The notes under the pieces were generated by a model that worked only from the letters and a program-made list of their open reading frames with translations, was not told where the DNA came from and searched no databases. DNA of 7,331 nt from Chloroflexi bacterium UBA4733 (GTDB lineage Bacteria; Chloroflexota; UBA4733): assembly GCA_002404055.1 (NCBI GenBank), contig DHIZ01000027.1, forward strand, positions 6,629 through 13,959, read 5' to 3'. Made by a program: the position numbers and the translations under genes. Shown piece by piece: positions 1 through 6,763 of this stretch (position 1 is its first letter; each line of letters begins with the position of its first letter).

Positions 1-1269
1 GGACCGAGTGGCGCGCCGACGCGCGGCATGGCCCACGTCCTGCCCACCGGGCGGAACTTCTACGCCGTCGACCCGCGCACCCTGCCCAGTCTCGCCGCCT
101 GGCGCGTGGGCAGCCAACTGGCAGAGGAACTGCTGCAGCGCCATCTCAAAGAGGAAGGGCGCTACCCGGAGCAAGTCGGCCTCTCCATCTGGGGCACCAG
201 CGCCATGCGCACCCACGGCGACGACATCGCCGAAGTATTTGCCCTCCTCGGCGTGCGCCCACGCTGGCAAGCGGAGAACCGCCGCTTGCTCGGCATTGAG
301 CCGATGTCGCTGGAAGAGCTGGGCCGGCCGCGTATCGATGTGGTCTGCCGCATCTCCGGCTTCTTCCGCGATGCGTTCCCTCACCTGATCTCGCTGATGG
401 ACGAGGCGGTGCGCACCGTTGCCGGTCTGGACGAGCCGCCGGAGCAGAACTTCCTCCGCAAACGCTACCTGGCGGACCAGGAACGCCACCAGCAGGCAGG
501 GCTGGCGCCGGAAGCGGCGGCGCAGCGCGCCGGCTACCGCATCTTTGGCTGCAAACCAGGGACCTACGGCGCCGGCATCCTGCCGCTGATCGACGAGAAA
601 AACTGGCAGGATGTCCATGACTTCGCCGAAGCCTACGTCAACTGGGGCGGCTACGCCTACACGGCGACGGAGTACGGCACGGACGCCCGTGACGCCTTCC
701 GCGAGCAGTTGGCGACGGTGGCCGTGGCGGTCAAGAACCAGGACAACCGCGAGCACGATATCTTCGACTCCGACGACTACCTGCAGTACCACGGCGGCAT
801 GATCGCCACCATCCGCGCCCTTTCCGGCAAGACTCCCCGCCGCTACTTCGGCGACAGCTCCGATCCGCAGCGCGCCCGCGTGCGCGACTTGAAAGAGGAG
901 GCGCTGCGCGTCTTCCGCAGCCGCGTCGTCAACCCGAAGTGGATCGCCTCGATGCAGCGTCACGGCTACAAGGGGGCGCTGGAAATGGCGGCGACGGTAG
1001 ACTACCTCTTTGGCTACGACGCCACCTCCGATGTCGTGGACGACTGGATGTACGACCGCACCGCCGAAGTCTACGCGCTGGACCCGGCGGTTCAGGCGTT
1101 CTTCCGGGCGAGCAACCCCTGGGCACTGCGCGACGTGACCGAGCGGCTGCTGGAGGCGATGGACCGCGGCCTCTGGGCGAAGCCCGATCCAGAGCGACGC
1201 GCGCAGTTGCGCGACCTCTTCTTGAGCGTCGAGGGCGACCTGGAAGGCAGGGGCAGCAATGCCGGCTAA
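1..1269 (+). CDS. cobN: Cobaltochelatase large subunit CobN, C-terminal part (5' truncated by window)
   Basis: This is the C-terminal 422 residues of CobN, the large subunit of ATP-dependent cobaltochelatase. In the aerobic pathway it binds hydrogenobyrinic acid a,c-diamide and inserts Co2+ in the cytoplasm. The frame is open from base 1 and reads [10 protein letters not shown] before the first Met at 28, so that Met is internal and the start lies upstream; family members are usually well over 1,000 residues. Landmarks in the fragment are [10 protein letters not shown] (about 16-25), the [11 protein letters not shown] block (116-126), [11 protein letters not shown] (183-193), the [16 protein letters not shown] block (245-260) and [20 protein letters not shown] (322-341), followed by a VVDDWMYD segment. 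This last block separates CobN from the Mg-chelatase homologues ChlH/BchH. The TAA stop overlaps the next gene by 11 bases, and that gene encodes the matching ATPase motor. The reading frame is intact. The assignment is firm; cobalt rather than magnesium as the metal also follows from the cobalamin neighbours. Confidence 0.96.
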   Translation, partial: GPSGAPTRGMAHVLPTGRNFYAVDPRTLPSLAAWRVGSQLAEELLQRHLKEEGRYPEQVGLSIWGTSAMRTHGDDIAEVFALLGVRPRWQAENRRLLGIEPMSLEELGRPRIDVVCRISGFFRDAFPHLISLMDEAVRTVAGLDEPPEQNFLRKRYLADQERHQQAGLAPEAAAQRAGYRIFGCKPGTYGAGILPLIDEKNWQDVHDFAEAYVNWGGYAYTATEYGTDARDAFREQLATVAVAVKNQDNREHDIFDSDDYLQYHGGMIATIRALSGKTPRRYFGDSSDPQRARVRDLKEEALRVFRSRVVNPKWIASMQRHGYKGALEMAATVDYLFGYDATSDVVDDWMYDRTAEVYALDPAVQAFFRASNPWALRDVTERLLEAMDRGLWAKPDPERRAQLRDLFLSVEGDLEGRGSNAG

Positions 1270-3397
1270 CCGTCAGCGTCCCAGCTACCCCTTCACCGCC
1301 CTCGTCGGCCAGGAGCCCATGAAACTCGCTCTGCTCCTCAATGCCGTCAATCCGCGCCTGGGTGGCGTGCTGATTCGCGGCGAAAAGGGCACTGCCAAGT
1401 CCACGGCGGTGCGCGCGCTGGCCAACCTGTTGCCGGAGATCGCTGTGGTGATGGGCTGCCCGTACGGCTGCGATCCGGACGACCCGACGGCGCTGTGTGA
1501 CGACTGCGCCGAGCGCCAGTCCCGCGGCGAGACGCTGCCCCGCCAGGAGCGTCGAGTGCCGATGGTCGAGTTGCCCGTGGGCGCCACCGAGGACCGCGTC
1601 GTCGGCACGCTCGATCTGGAGCGGGCGATTCAGGAGGGTCGGCGGCAGTTCGAGCCGGGCCTGCTCGCTCGCGCCAACCGCGGCATCCTCGCCATCGACG
1701 AGGTGAACCTGTTGCAGGATCACCTGGTGGACACACTGCTTGATGTCGCGGCGATGGGCCGCAACTACGTCGAGCGAGAAGGTATCTCGCTGAGCCACCC
1801 GGCGGAGTTCCTGCTGGTCGGCACCATGAACCCGGAAGAGGGCGACCTGCGCCCGCAACTGCTGGACCGCTTCGCCCTGATGGTGGAAGTGGCGGGTCTG
1901 CCTGACCCGGACGAGCGGGCGGAAGTCGTGCGCCGCCGCATCGCCTTCGAGCGCAACCCGACAGCGTTCGGCGCCGTCTGGGCGGCCGCCGAAGCGGCCC
2001 AACGGGAGCGCCTGCGGCAAGCGCGCGAATTGCTGCCCCGCGTCACGCTGGACGACGGCCTGCTCAAGGTGATCACGCGCATTTGCGCGGCCTTCGGCGT
2101 GGATGGCCTGCGTGCCGACATCGTCATGCACCGCACGGCCAGCACGCTCGCCGCGCTTGCAGGCCGCACCTGCGTCACCATCGACGACATTCGACAGGCG
2201 GCAGAACTCGCCCTGCCCCATCGCAAGCGCCGCCAACCGTTTGACCAGCGAGGCGTCGATCAGGAACAGTTGCAGCAACTCCTGGAGGAGCACGGCGCCA
2301 CTGCGCCGGAACCAGGCAGTGCCGAAGCCGGCGACTCTACTTCCGACAGCACACAGCCGGACAGCGGCGACAGCGAGAGCGGGTCATCGCCACCGCCCTC
2401 GGTGACGAACGGCGAGAACAACGCCGAAAGTACATCGCCTTCCCCGCCCGCCCCCGACCGGACTTCGGCTGCCGATAGCCCGTTCCCCATCGTCTCCCCC
2501 GGCCCTCTCCCACGTTCGGCGCGGGCCTTCCGCCCGGCGGTGTCGCGCTCCGGGCGGCCTGGCGCAGCAGCAACTGCCGACGACCTTGGCAGCTACGTCG
2601 GCAGTCGGCTGCCGAGCGGTCCCCTCCGACATCTGGCGCTGGCGCCGACGATACGAGCGGCGGCGCCGTACCAGTTGACACGGCGGCAAGGCCCGGGGCC
2701 GAAGCCGGCACTGGCGCTGCGGCTCCGGCCCTGCGACTTGCGTGAACGTGTCCACCGCCGGCACATGCGTAACCTGATCCTCTTTGTGGTCGACGCCAGC
2801 GGCTCTATGGGAGCGGCTGATCGCATGGCCGCCACGAAGAGCGCCATTCTCTCGCTGCTGCTGGACGCCTATCGCAAGCGTGATCAGGTCGGTCTGGTCG
2901 TGTTTCGCGACAGCGGCGCCAACCTCCTGCTGCCACCGACCAACAGCGTGGAGCGGGCCGAGCGTCTCCTCGCCACGCTGCCGACCGGCGGTCGCACACC
3001 GCTGGCGCAGGCCCTTTACCTGGCCGCCGGTGTGCTGGAGCGAGCCGTCGGGCAACGCGGTGGCTGCATCCCTTTCCTGGTACTCCTCAGCGATGGCCGC
3101 GCCAATGTCAACCTGGCCGGAGTTGGTCCCTTCGCGGCAGCGTTGACCGCTGCCGCCCATGTCCAGCAGCGGACGGCGCGCTGGGGAGGACAGACACTGG
3201 TAGTGGATACCGAAGCCGGCCGCACGCGGCTGGGCCTCGCCCGAGAGATCGCCAATGCTATGGCGGCTCGCTACCTACCGTTGGAGCAGTTGCGTGCCGG
3301 CGCCGGCCTCGCCGGTCAGGCTTTGGAGCAATCCGTACGCTCCCTTCTGGCGCCGGGTGCTTCCCTCAGCACAGGACCTGGAGCCTTCCAGTCGTGA
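1259..3397 (+). CDS. chlID: Fused ChlI-ChlD type cobaltochelatase subunit (AAA+ ATPase plus von Willebrand A domain)
   Basis: This 712-residue protein is the likely ATPase motor for CobN, doing in one chain what CobS+CobT or ChlI+ChlD do as pairs. The N-terminal AAA+ domain (about 8-330) has Walker [10 protein letters not shown] (41-49), Walker B ILAIDE (143-148), sensor-1 VGTMN (187-191), an LLDRF arginine-finger candidate at R204 and a GLRAD sensor-2 arginine at R285. An insert after strand 2 carries four cysteines (67, 71, 80, 83). A Ser/Pro/Asp-rich linker spans about 345-440. The C-terminal von Willebrand A domain (about 500-700) has an intact MIDAS metal site: DASGS at 512-516, T580 in GGRTPL and D612 in [11 protein letters not shown] 1259 is preferred because AGGGG (1249-1253) precedes it by 5 bases and the PFTALVGQE opening follows at once. 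It overlaps cobN by 11 bases. A magnesium chelatase role is possible from the domains alone, but the cobalamin setting argues for cobalt. The symbol is descriptive; no standard name exists for the fusion. Confidence 0.92.
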   Translation: MPANRQRPSYPFTALVGQEPMKLALLLNAVNPRLGGVLIRGEKGTAKSTAVRALANLLPEIAVVMGCPYGCDPDDPTALCDDCAERQSRGETLPRQERRVPMVELPVGATEDRVVGTLDLERAIQEGRRQFEPGLLARANRGILAIDEVNLLQDHLVDTLLDVAAMGRNYVEREGISLSHPAEFLLVGTMNPEEGDLRPQLLDRFALMVEVAGLPDPDERAEVVRRRIAFERNPTAFGAVWAAAEAAQRERLRQARELLPRVTLDDGLLKVITRICAAFGVDGLRADIVMHRTASTLAALAGRTCVTIDDIRQAAELALPHRKRRQPFDQRGVDQEQLQQLLEEHGATAPEPGSAEAGDSTSDSTQPDSGDSESGSSPPPSVTNGENNAESTSPSPPAPDRTSAADSPFPIVSPGPLPRSARAFRPAVSRSGRPGAAATADDLGSYVGSRLPSGPLRHLALAPTIRAAAPYQLTRRQGPGPKPALALRLRPCDLRERVHRRHMRNLILFVVDASGSMGAADRMAATKSAILSLLLDAYRKRDQVGLVVFRDSGANLLLPPTNSVERAERLLATLPTGGRTPLAQALYLAAGVLERAVGQRGGCIPFLVLLSDGRANVNLAGVGPFAAALTAAAHVQQRTARWGGQTLVVDTEAGRTRLGLAREIANAMAARYLPLEQLRAGAGLAGQALEQSVRSLLAPGASLSTGPGAFQS
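2291..2578 (+). other. Low-complexity interdomain linker of the ChlI-ChlD fusion
   Basis: About 96 codons (residues 345-440) between the AAA+ lid and the von Willebrand A region are rich in Ser, Pro, Thr, Ala, Gly, Asp and Glu, with no recognisable fold and few large hydrophobic residues. The first part, up to about residue 375, is strongly acidic. After about residue 400 the acidity falls, and from about 420 several arginines appear. Acidic, proline-rich linkers at this place are known in ChlD/BchD and CobT-like proteins. The reading frame stays open and keeps its G+C-rich codon use, so this looks like a disordered tether rather than damaged sequence. Confidence 0.75.
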
Positions 3398-5526
3398 AAG
3401 CAGTGGTGATTGCCGGTATGCAGAGCGGCACGGGTAAAACCACAGTTGCTACCGGTCTGATGGCGGCGCTCCGCAAGCGCGGCCTGCGGGTCCAACCATA
3501 CAAGGTAGGCCCGGATTACATCGACCCCTCCTATCACACGGCCGCCTGCGGCCGTCCCTGTCGCAATCTGGATCGCTGGCTCCTCAGCCTGCCTGTGTTG
3601 CAGGCGCTCTTCGCACGCTCTGCCGTCGATGCCGACATCGCCGTGATCGAAGGCGTGATGGGGCTGTTTGACGGCCGCACGGGCGAAGGCGAACGGGCAA
3701 GTACCGTCGAGGTCGCCAAGGCCCTGGGAGCGCCGGTGCTGCTCGTGCTGGACGTCGCCAGGCAGGCCCGGACCGCCGCGGCACTGGTGGCCGGCGTGCG
3801 CGCCTTCGACCCGGCTCTACCGCTGGCCGGCGTTATCCTGAATCGCGTTGCCTCCGATACGCACCTGGCGGCTATCGCGCCGGCCATCGAGCAGGAGACG
3901 GGCGTACCGGTGGTGGGAGCGATCCGGCGCGACGACAGCCTGCAACTGCCGGAGCGCTACCTGGGGCTGATACCGGTTACAGATGGCCCGGCCGCGACGG
4001 CATTCCTGGAGCGGGCAGCATCCGCCATCGAGGGCGGCATCGATCTGGAACGACTTTTGCGCATGCTGCCCGACGTCGCCTTGCCGAAAGACACGCTCGC
4101 AGGTCTGTTTCCGGAGAAGACGCTGCCGGTGCGCACGCGCATCGCCGTCGCCCGCGATCGCGCCTTCCATTTCTACTATGAAGACAGCCTCGATTTGCTG
4201 CGCGCCTGGGGCGCTGATCTGCTGCCATTCAGCCCGCTGGAGGATGCGGCACTGCCGGAGGGCGCCCAGGGCGTCTATATCGGCGGCGGGTTCCCGGAGT
4301 TGTTCGCGGCTGAGCTGAGCGCCAACACGTCCATGCTGGCGTCGCTACGCGCCGCCGCCCGGCAGGGCATGCCGATCTATGGTGAATGCGGCGGCGCCAT
4401 GTACCTCGGCAAGTCCCTTACTGAACGCGACAGCCACACACACCTTATGGCGGGCCTGGTACCACTGGAATGCTCAATGACGCAGGCCCGGCTGACGCTG
4501 GGCTATCGCACCGTCACGGCGCGCCGTTCAACGATGCTGCAGCAGCAGGGCGAGCGCCTGCCCGGCCACGAGTTCCATTGGTCAGTGCAACGGGAACCGC
4601 CGGACGCGGACATGGCAGCCTACGACATCGACGGACCCGTGGCGCGTCGGGAAGGGTACAGCAGCGGCAGTGTCCTTGCTTCCTACATCCACCTGCACTT
4701 CGGCAGCGACCCGCACCTCGCGCCGCGTTTTGTCCAGGCTTGCGCGGCGGCATCTCCCTGGCAACCATCCACAACATCGTTGCACGCCGCGACTGAAGGG
4801 AAACCAAAGGCCGAGAGAGCCGCCACCACGACGACGACTGAGTACCAGCGTAGCGGGCAACTCGCGGCGCCGTCCCTGCTGCGCACCTATGGCCTGCCCG
4901 GCGCGGAGATCGAGCGGCGTAGTCTGGCCATCAGCGATAACGCATTGATTGGAACGGCGTGGACTGCTGCAGAGCGAACGCTGGCCCGCCGGCTGATCTA
5001 TGCTGTTGGTGATCCCGCCATCGCTTCGCTTATCCAGATCCACCCTGAAGCGATGACAGACGGCGTCGCAGCGCTGCGGGTGGGCCGCCCCATCTTCTGT
5101 GACGTCAAGATGGTCGTCAGCGGCGTCAATCGCCGCCTCACGGAGCGATTCGGCTGTACGGTGCAGACCGGCATCGACGACGGTGCCGTGGCCGCTCGCG
5201 CGCAGGCTTCCGGCTTTCCGCGTTCGGCAGAAGCGATGTTGCACTTTGGCGCCCGGTTGGAGGGCGCTGTCGTCGCCATCGGCAACGCGCCCACTGCCTT
5301 GCTGGCCCTGCTTGACCTCGTCCAGGCGGGCGTCGCCCGCCCCGCCGTCATTATCGGGATTCCTGTAGGCTTCGTCGCCGCCACTGAGTCCAAGGAAGCG
5401 CTGCTGCGCTGCACGGTACCTTTCATCACGGTGACAGGAACGCGAGGCGGCACGCCGCTGGCTGTGGCGGCAGTCAACGCGCTGTTGCTGCTGGCGGCTG
5501 CGGAGGAAGAGCAGCCCAATGGCTGA
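3394..5526 (+). CDS. cobB-cbiC: Fusion of cobyrinate/hydrogenobyrinate a,c-diamide synthase (CobB/CbiA) and precorrin-8X methylmutase (CbiC/CobH)
   Basis: This 710-residue protein joins two cytosolic corrin enzymes. Residues 1-452 are a complete CobB/CbiA, which amidates side chains a and c using ATP and glutamine. They include the P-loop GMQSGTGKTT (8-17), YKVGPDYIDP (36-45), the EGVMGLFDG block with E86 and D93, DRAFHFYY (255-262), and a glutamine amidotransferase domain with nucleophile C332 in YGECGGAMYL and H433 in SYIHLHF. Residues about 453-490 are a linker. Residues about 497-705 match CbiC/CobH, which moves the C11 methyl to C12: ERRSLAI (507-513), the R610-S611 pair, GNAPTAL (630-636), GIPVGFVAATESKEAL (655-670) and RGGTPLAVAAVNAL (684-697). 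At the expected catalytic His (usually in a VIH/MIH motif) this protein has Y536 in RLIYAVGD, so methylmutase activity is uncertain. GTG 3394 is chosen because Met 9 (3418) would cut off the first strand before the P-loop; GTGA makes a 4-base overlap with the upstream stop. There is no in-frame ATG between codons 407 and 554, so the second domain is unlikely to be made separately. Confidence 0.93.
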   Translation: MKAVVIAGMQSGTGKTTVATGLMAALRKRGLRVQPYKVGPDYIDPSYHTAACGRPCRNLDRWLLSLPVLQALFARSAVDADIAVIEGVMGLFDGRTGEGERASTVEVAKALGAPVLLVLDVARQARTAAALVAGVRAFDPALPLAGVILNRVASDTHLAAIAPAIEQETGVPVVGAIRRDDSLQLPERYLGLIPVTDGPAATAFLERAASAIEGGIDLERLLRMLPDVALPKDTLAGLFPEKTLPVRTRIAVARDRAFHFYYEDSLDLLRAWGADLLPFSPLEDAALPEGAQGVYIGGGFPELFAAELSANTSMLASLRAAARQGMPIYGECGGAMYLGKSLTERDSHTHLMAGLVPLECSMTQARLTLGYRTVTARRSTMLQQQGERLPGHEFHWSVQREPPDADMAAYDIDGPVARREGYSSGSVLASYIHLHFGSDPHLAPRFVQACAAASPWQPSTTSLHAATEGKPKAERAATTTTTEYQRSGQLAAPSLLRTYGLPGAEIERRSLAISDNALIGTAWTAAERTLARRLIYAVGDPAIASLIQIHPEAMTDGVAALRVGRPIFCDVKMVVSGVNRRLTERFGCTVQTGIDDGAVAARAQASGFPRSAEAMLHFGARLEGAVVAIGNAPTALLALLDLVQAGVARPAVIIGIPVGFVAATESKEALLRCTVPFITVTGTRGGTPLAVAAVNALLLLAAAEEEQPNG
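4750..4863 (+). other. Linker between the CobB and CbiC domains, with a short threonine run
   Basis: Residues about 453-490 join the end of the amidotransferase domain to the CbiC-like domain. They are hydrophilic and rich in Thr, Ser, Ala, Lys and Glu, and include five consecutive threonines (residues 478-482) encoded by ACC-ACG-ACG-ACG-ACT at 4825-4839, a small ACG repeat that could vary in length. By eye this stretch is less G+C-rich than its surroundings. No stop, in-frame ATG or well-placed ribosome binding site is seen here, which supports a true fusion rather than two separately translated genes. Confidence 0.7.
5502..5507 (+). promoter_or_regulatory. Strong Shine-Dalgarno sequence for cbiD
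   Basis: GGAGGA lies inside the 3' end of the CobB-CbiC reading frame, 11 bases before the ATG at 5519. It is the clearest ribosome binding site in the window and decides the cbiD start: the alternative Met at 5603 has AGGGG directly abutting the ATG, with no spacing. The other downstream genes rely on weaker purine runs: AGGGG at 1249-1253 for the chelatase subunit, GGAG at 3380-3383 for the CobB-CbiC fusion, and AGGA at 6744-6747 for cbiE. Confidence 0.7.
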
Positions 5527-6763
5527 CGATATCTCCGATACCTCTCTCCCGCCGGACGGTATCGTTGTGACCGGCGGTGTGCCACAACCACGCGGCAAGG
5601 GGATGCGCACCGGCTTTACTACCGGCGCTTGCGCCACGGCGGCGGCACTCGGTGCGACCCAGGCACTGCTGGTCGGCCAACCAGCCGAGTCTGTTGTCAT
5701 CACGTTGCCGGCGGGCCGGCAGGTGCGTTTCCTTCTCCAGCGTTGCACGCTCCACGAGCAGCAGGCGCAATGCTCGGTGATCAAGGACGCCGGCGACGAT
5801 CCCGATGTGACGCACGGCGCCGAAATCTGTGCCGATGTGGCCTGGTCCGACCCGCCCGGCATCACGTTGCGGGGAGGCGAAGGCGTGGGCACCGTGACAC
5901 GTCCCGGCCTTGGCCTGGAAGTTGGCGGACCGGCCATCAACCCGGTACCACGGCAGATGATCCTGCAACACGTCAGCAGCCTGGCCGGTGAACGGCTGCA
6001 CAAGCGTGGTCTCACCGTGACTATCTCCATCCCTCAGGGGCGAGAATTGGCGCTCAAGACGCTCAACGGTCGGCTCGGCATCGTCGGTGGTCTCTCTATT
6101 CTCGGCACTACCGGCATCGTCCAGCCCTTCTCCACCGCCGCCTGGCGGGCGAGCGTTGGGCAGTCCATTGACGTGGCGGCAGCGAACGGAATTCGGGAAG
6201 TGCTGATGAGCACCGGTGGGCGCAGCGAGCGTTTCGGCCAGCAATTGCTCGGCCTATCAGACATGGCGCTGATCGAGATGGGGGAATTCACCGGCTTCGC
6301 CCTGCAACGGGCAGTACACCATGGCATGCAAACAGTCCATCTCTGCGGCATGATCGGCAAGTACGCCAAGATGGCGCAAGGACACTTGATGACACACGTC
6401 GCGGGCAACCAGGTCGATCCGGTCTTCCTCGCTGCCGTGGCTACTGAGGCGGGCGCTACACCGGAACTGACCGCCGCGATCAGTCAGGCCAACACCGCCC
6501 GGCACGTTCAGGAGTTGACCATCGCCGCCGGCTTTCCTCAACTCTTTACGGCCATCTGCGAACACGTCGCGGAGCACTGCCAGGTACAGGTCGGAGGGGC
6601 GCTTACCCTGGATGTGATCATGTTCGACTTCGACGGTCGGGTGCTGGGGCGGGCGGGGCGGTCGGCAGGAACTCTGGTCGGGCCGGCACTGTCTCGCCCC
6701 CGAGCACTGCGCAGTGCCTCCACGCTCCTGCCAGACGGTAGCCAGGACGGGGCACACTCGTGA
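5519..6763 (+). CDS. cbiD: Cobalt-precorrin-5B C1-methyltransferase CbiD
   Basis: CbiD uses S-adenosylmethionine to methylate C1 of the (cobalt-)precorrin-5B/6A intermediate in the cytoplasm; it is unrelated in sequence to the aerobic-pathway counterpart CobF. The protein has 414 residues. Family signatures run in order: RTGFTTGACATAAA (30-43), KDAGDDPDVTHG (89-100), GVGTVTRPGLGL (122-133) followed by PAINPVPR (138-145), NGRLGIVGGLSILGTTGIV (183-201) and GKYAKMAQGHLMTH (280-293). The product is somewhat longer than the family's usual roughly 350-380 residues, with about 28 extra residues before the first conserved block and a divergent, Arg/Ser-rich tail after about 375. The ATG at 5519 overlaps the upstream stop by 8 bases and has a strong ribosome binding site, so the N-terminal extension is probably real. 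The gene is usually taken as a marker of the early-cobalt route, which contrasts with the late-insertion chelatase upstream. All core motifs are intact and the assignment is firm. Confidence 0.96.
   Translation: MADDISDTSLPPDGIVVTGGVPQPRGKGMRTGFTTGACATAAALGATQALLVGQPAESVVITLPAGRQVRFLLQRCTLHEQQAQCSVIKDAGDDPDVTHGAEICADVAWSDPPGITLRGGEGVGTVTRPGLGLEVGGPAINPVPRQMILQHVSSLAGERLHKRGLTVTISIPQGRELALKTLNGRLGIVGGLSILGTTGIVQPFSTAAWRASVGQSIDVAAANGIREVLMSTGGRSERFGQQLLGLSDMALIEMGEFTGFALQRAVHHGMQTVHLCGMIGKYAKMAQGHLMTHVAGNQVDPVFLAAVATEAGATPELTAAISQANTARHVQELTIAAGFPQLFTAICEHVAEHCQVQVGGALTLDVIMFDFDGRVLGRAGRSAGTLVGPALSRPRALRSASTLLPDGSQDGAHS

Noticed and set aside
28..30. ATG at 28 as the start of the first gene
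   Set aside because: The same frame upstream, from base 1, encodes the conserved CobN segment GPSGAPTRG, so the gene begins before the window.
8..388. Plus-strand open frame overlapping the start of the window
   Set aside because: It is out of frame with CobN, whose conserved residues run through the same bases from position 1; its composition is low-complexity Ser/Ala/Pro/Arg.
929..2293. Long minus-strand open frame (454 codons) opposite cobN and the chelatase gene
   Set aside because: It lies antisense to two genes with clear conserved motifs, shows no recognisable domain and has the Arg/Ala/His-rich composition typical of antisense frames in G+C-rich coding DNA.
3296..3316. GC-rich palindromic run (repeated gccggc units) as a terminator or hairpin
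   Set aside because: It lies inside the coding region upstream of a coupled gene junction, has no T-run, and is expected by chance in G+C-rich Ala/Gly codons.
4889..4891. ATG near the start of the CbiC domain as an internal start
   Set aside because: It is not in the frame of the CbiC domain, and no Shine-Dalgarno sequence serves an in-frame start here.
4582..6030. Long minus-strand open frame (482 codons) opposite cobB-cbiC and cbiD
   Set aside because: It is a codon-bias shadow of two well-supported genes and has no domain or motif of its own.
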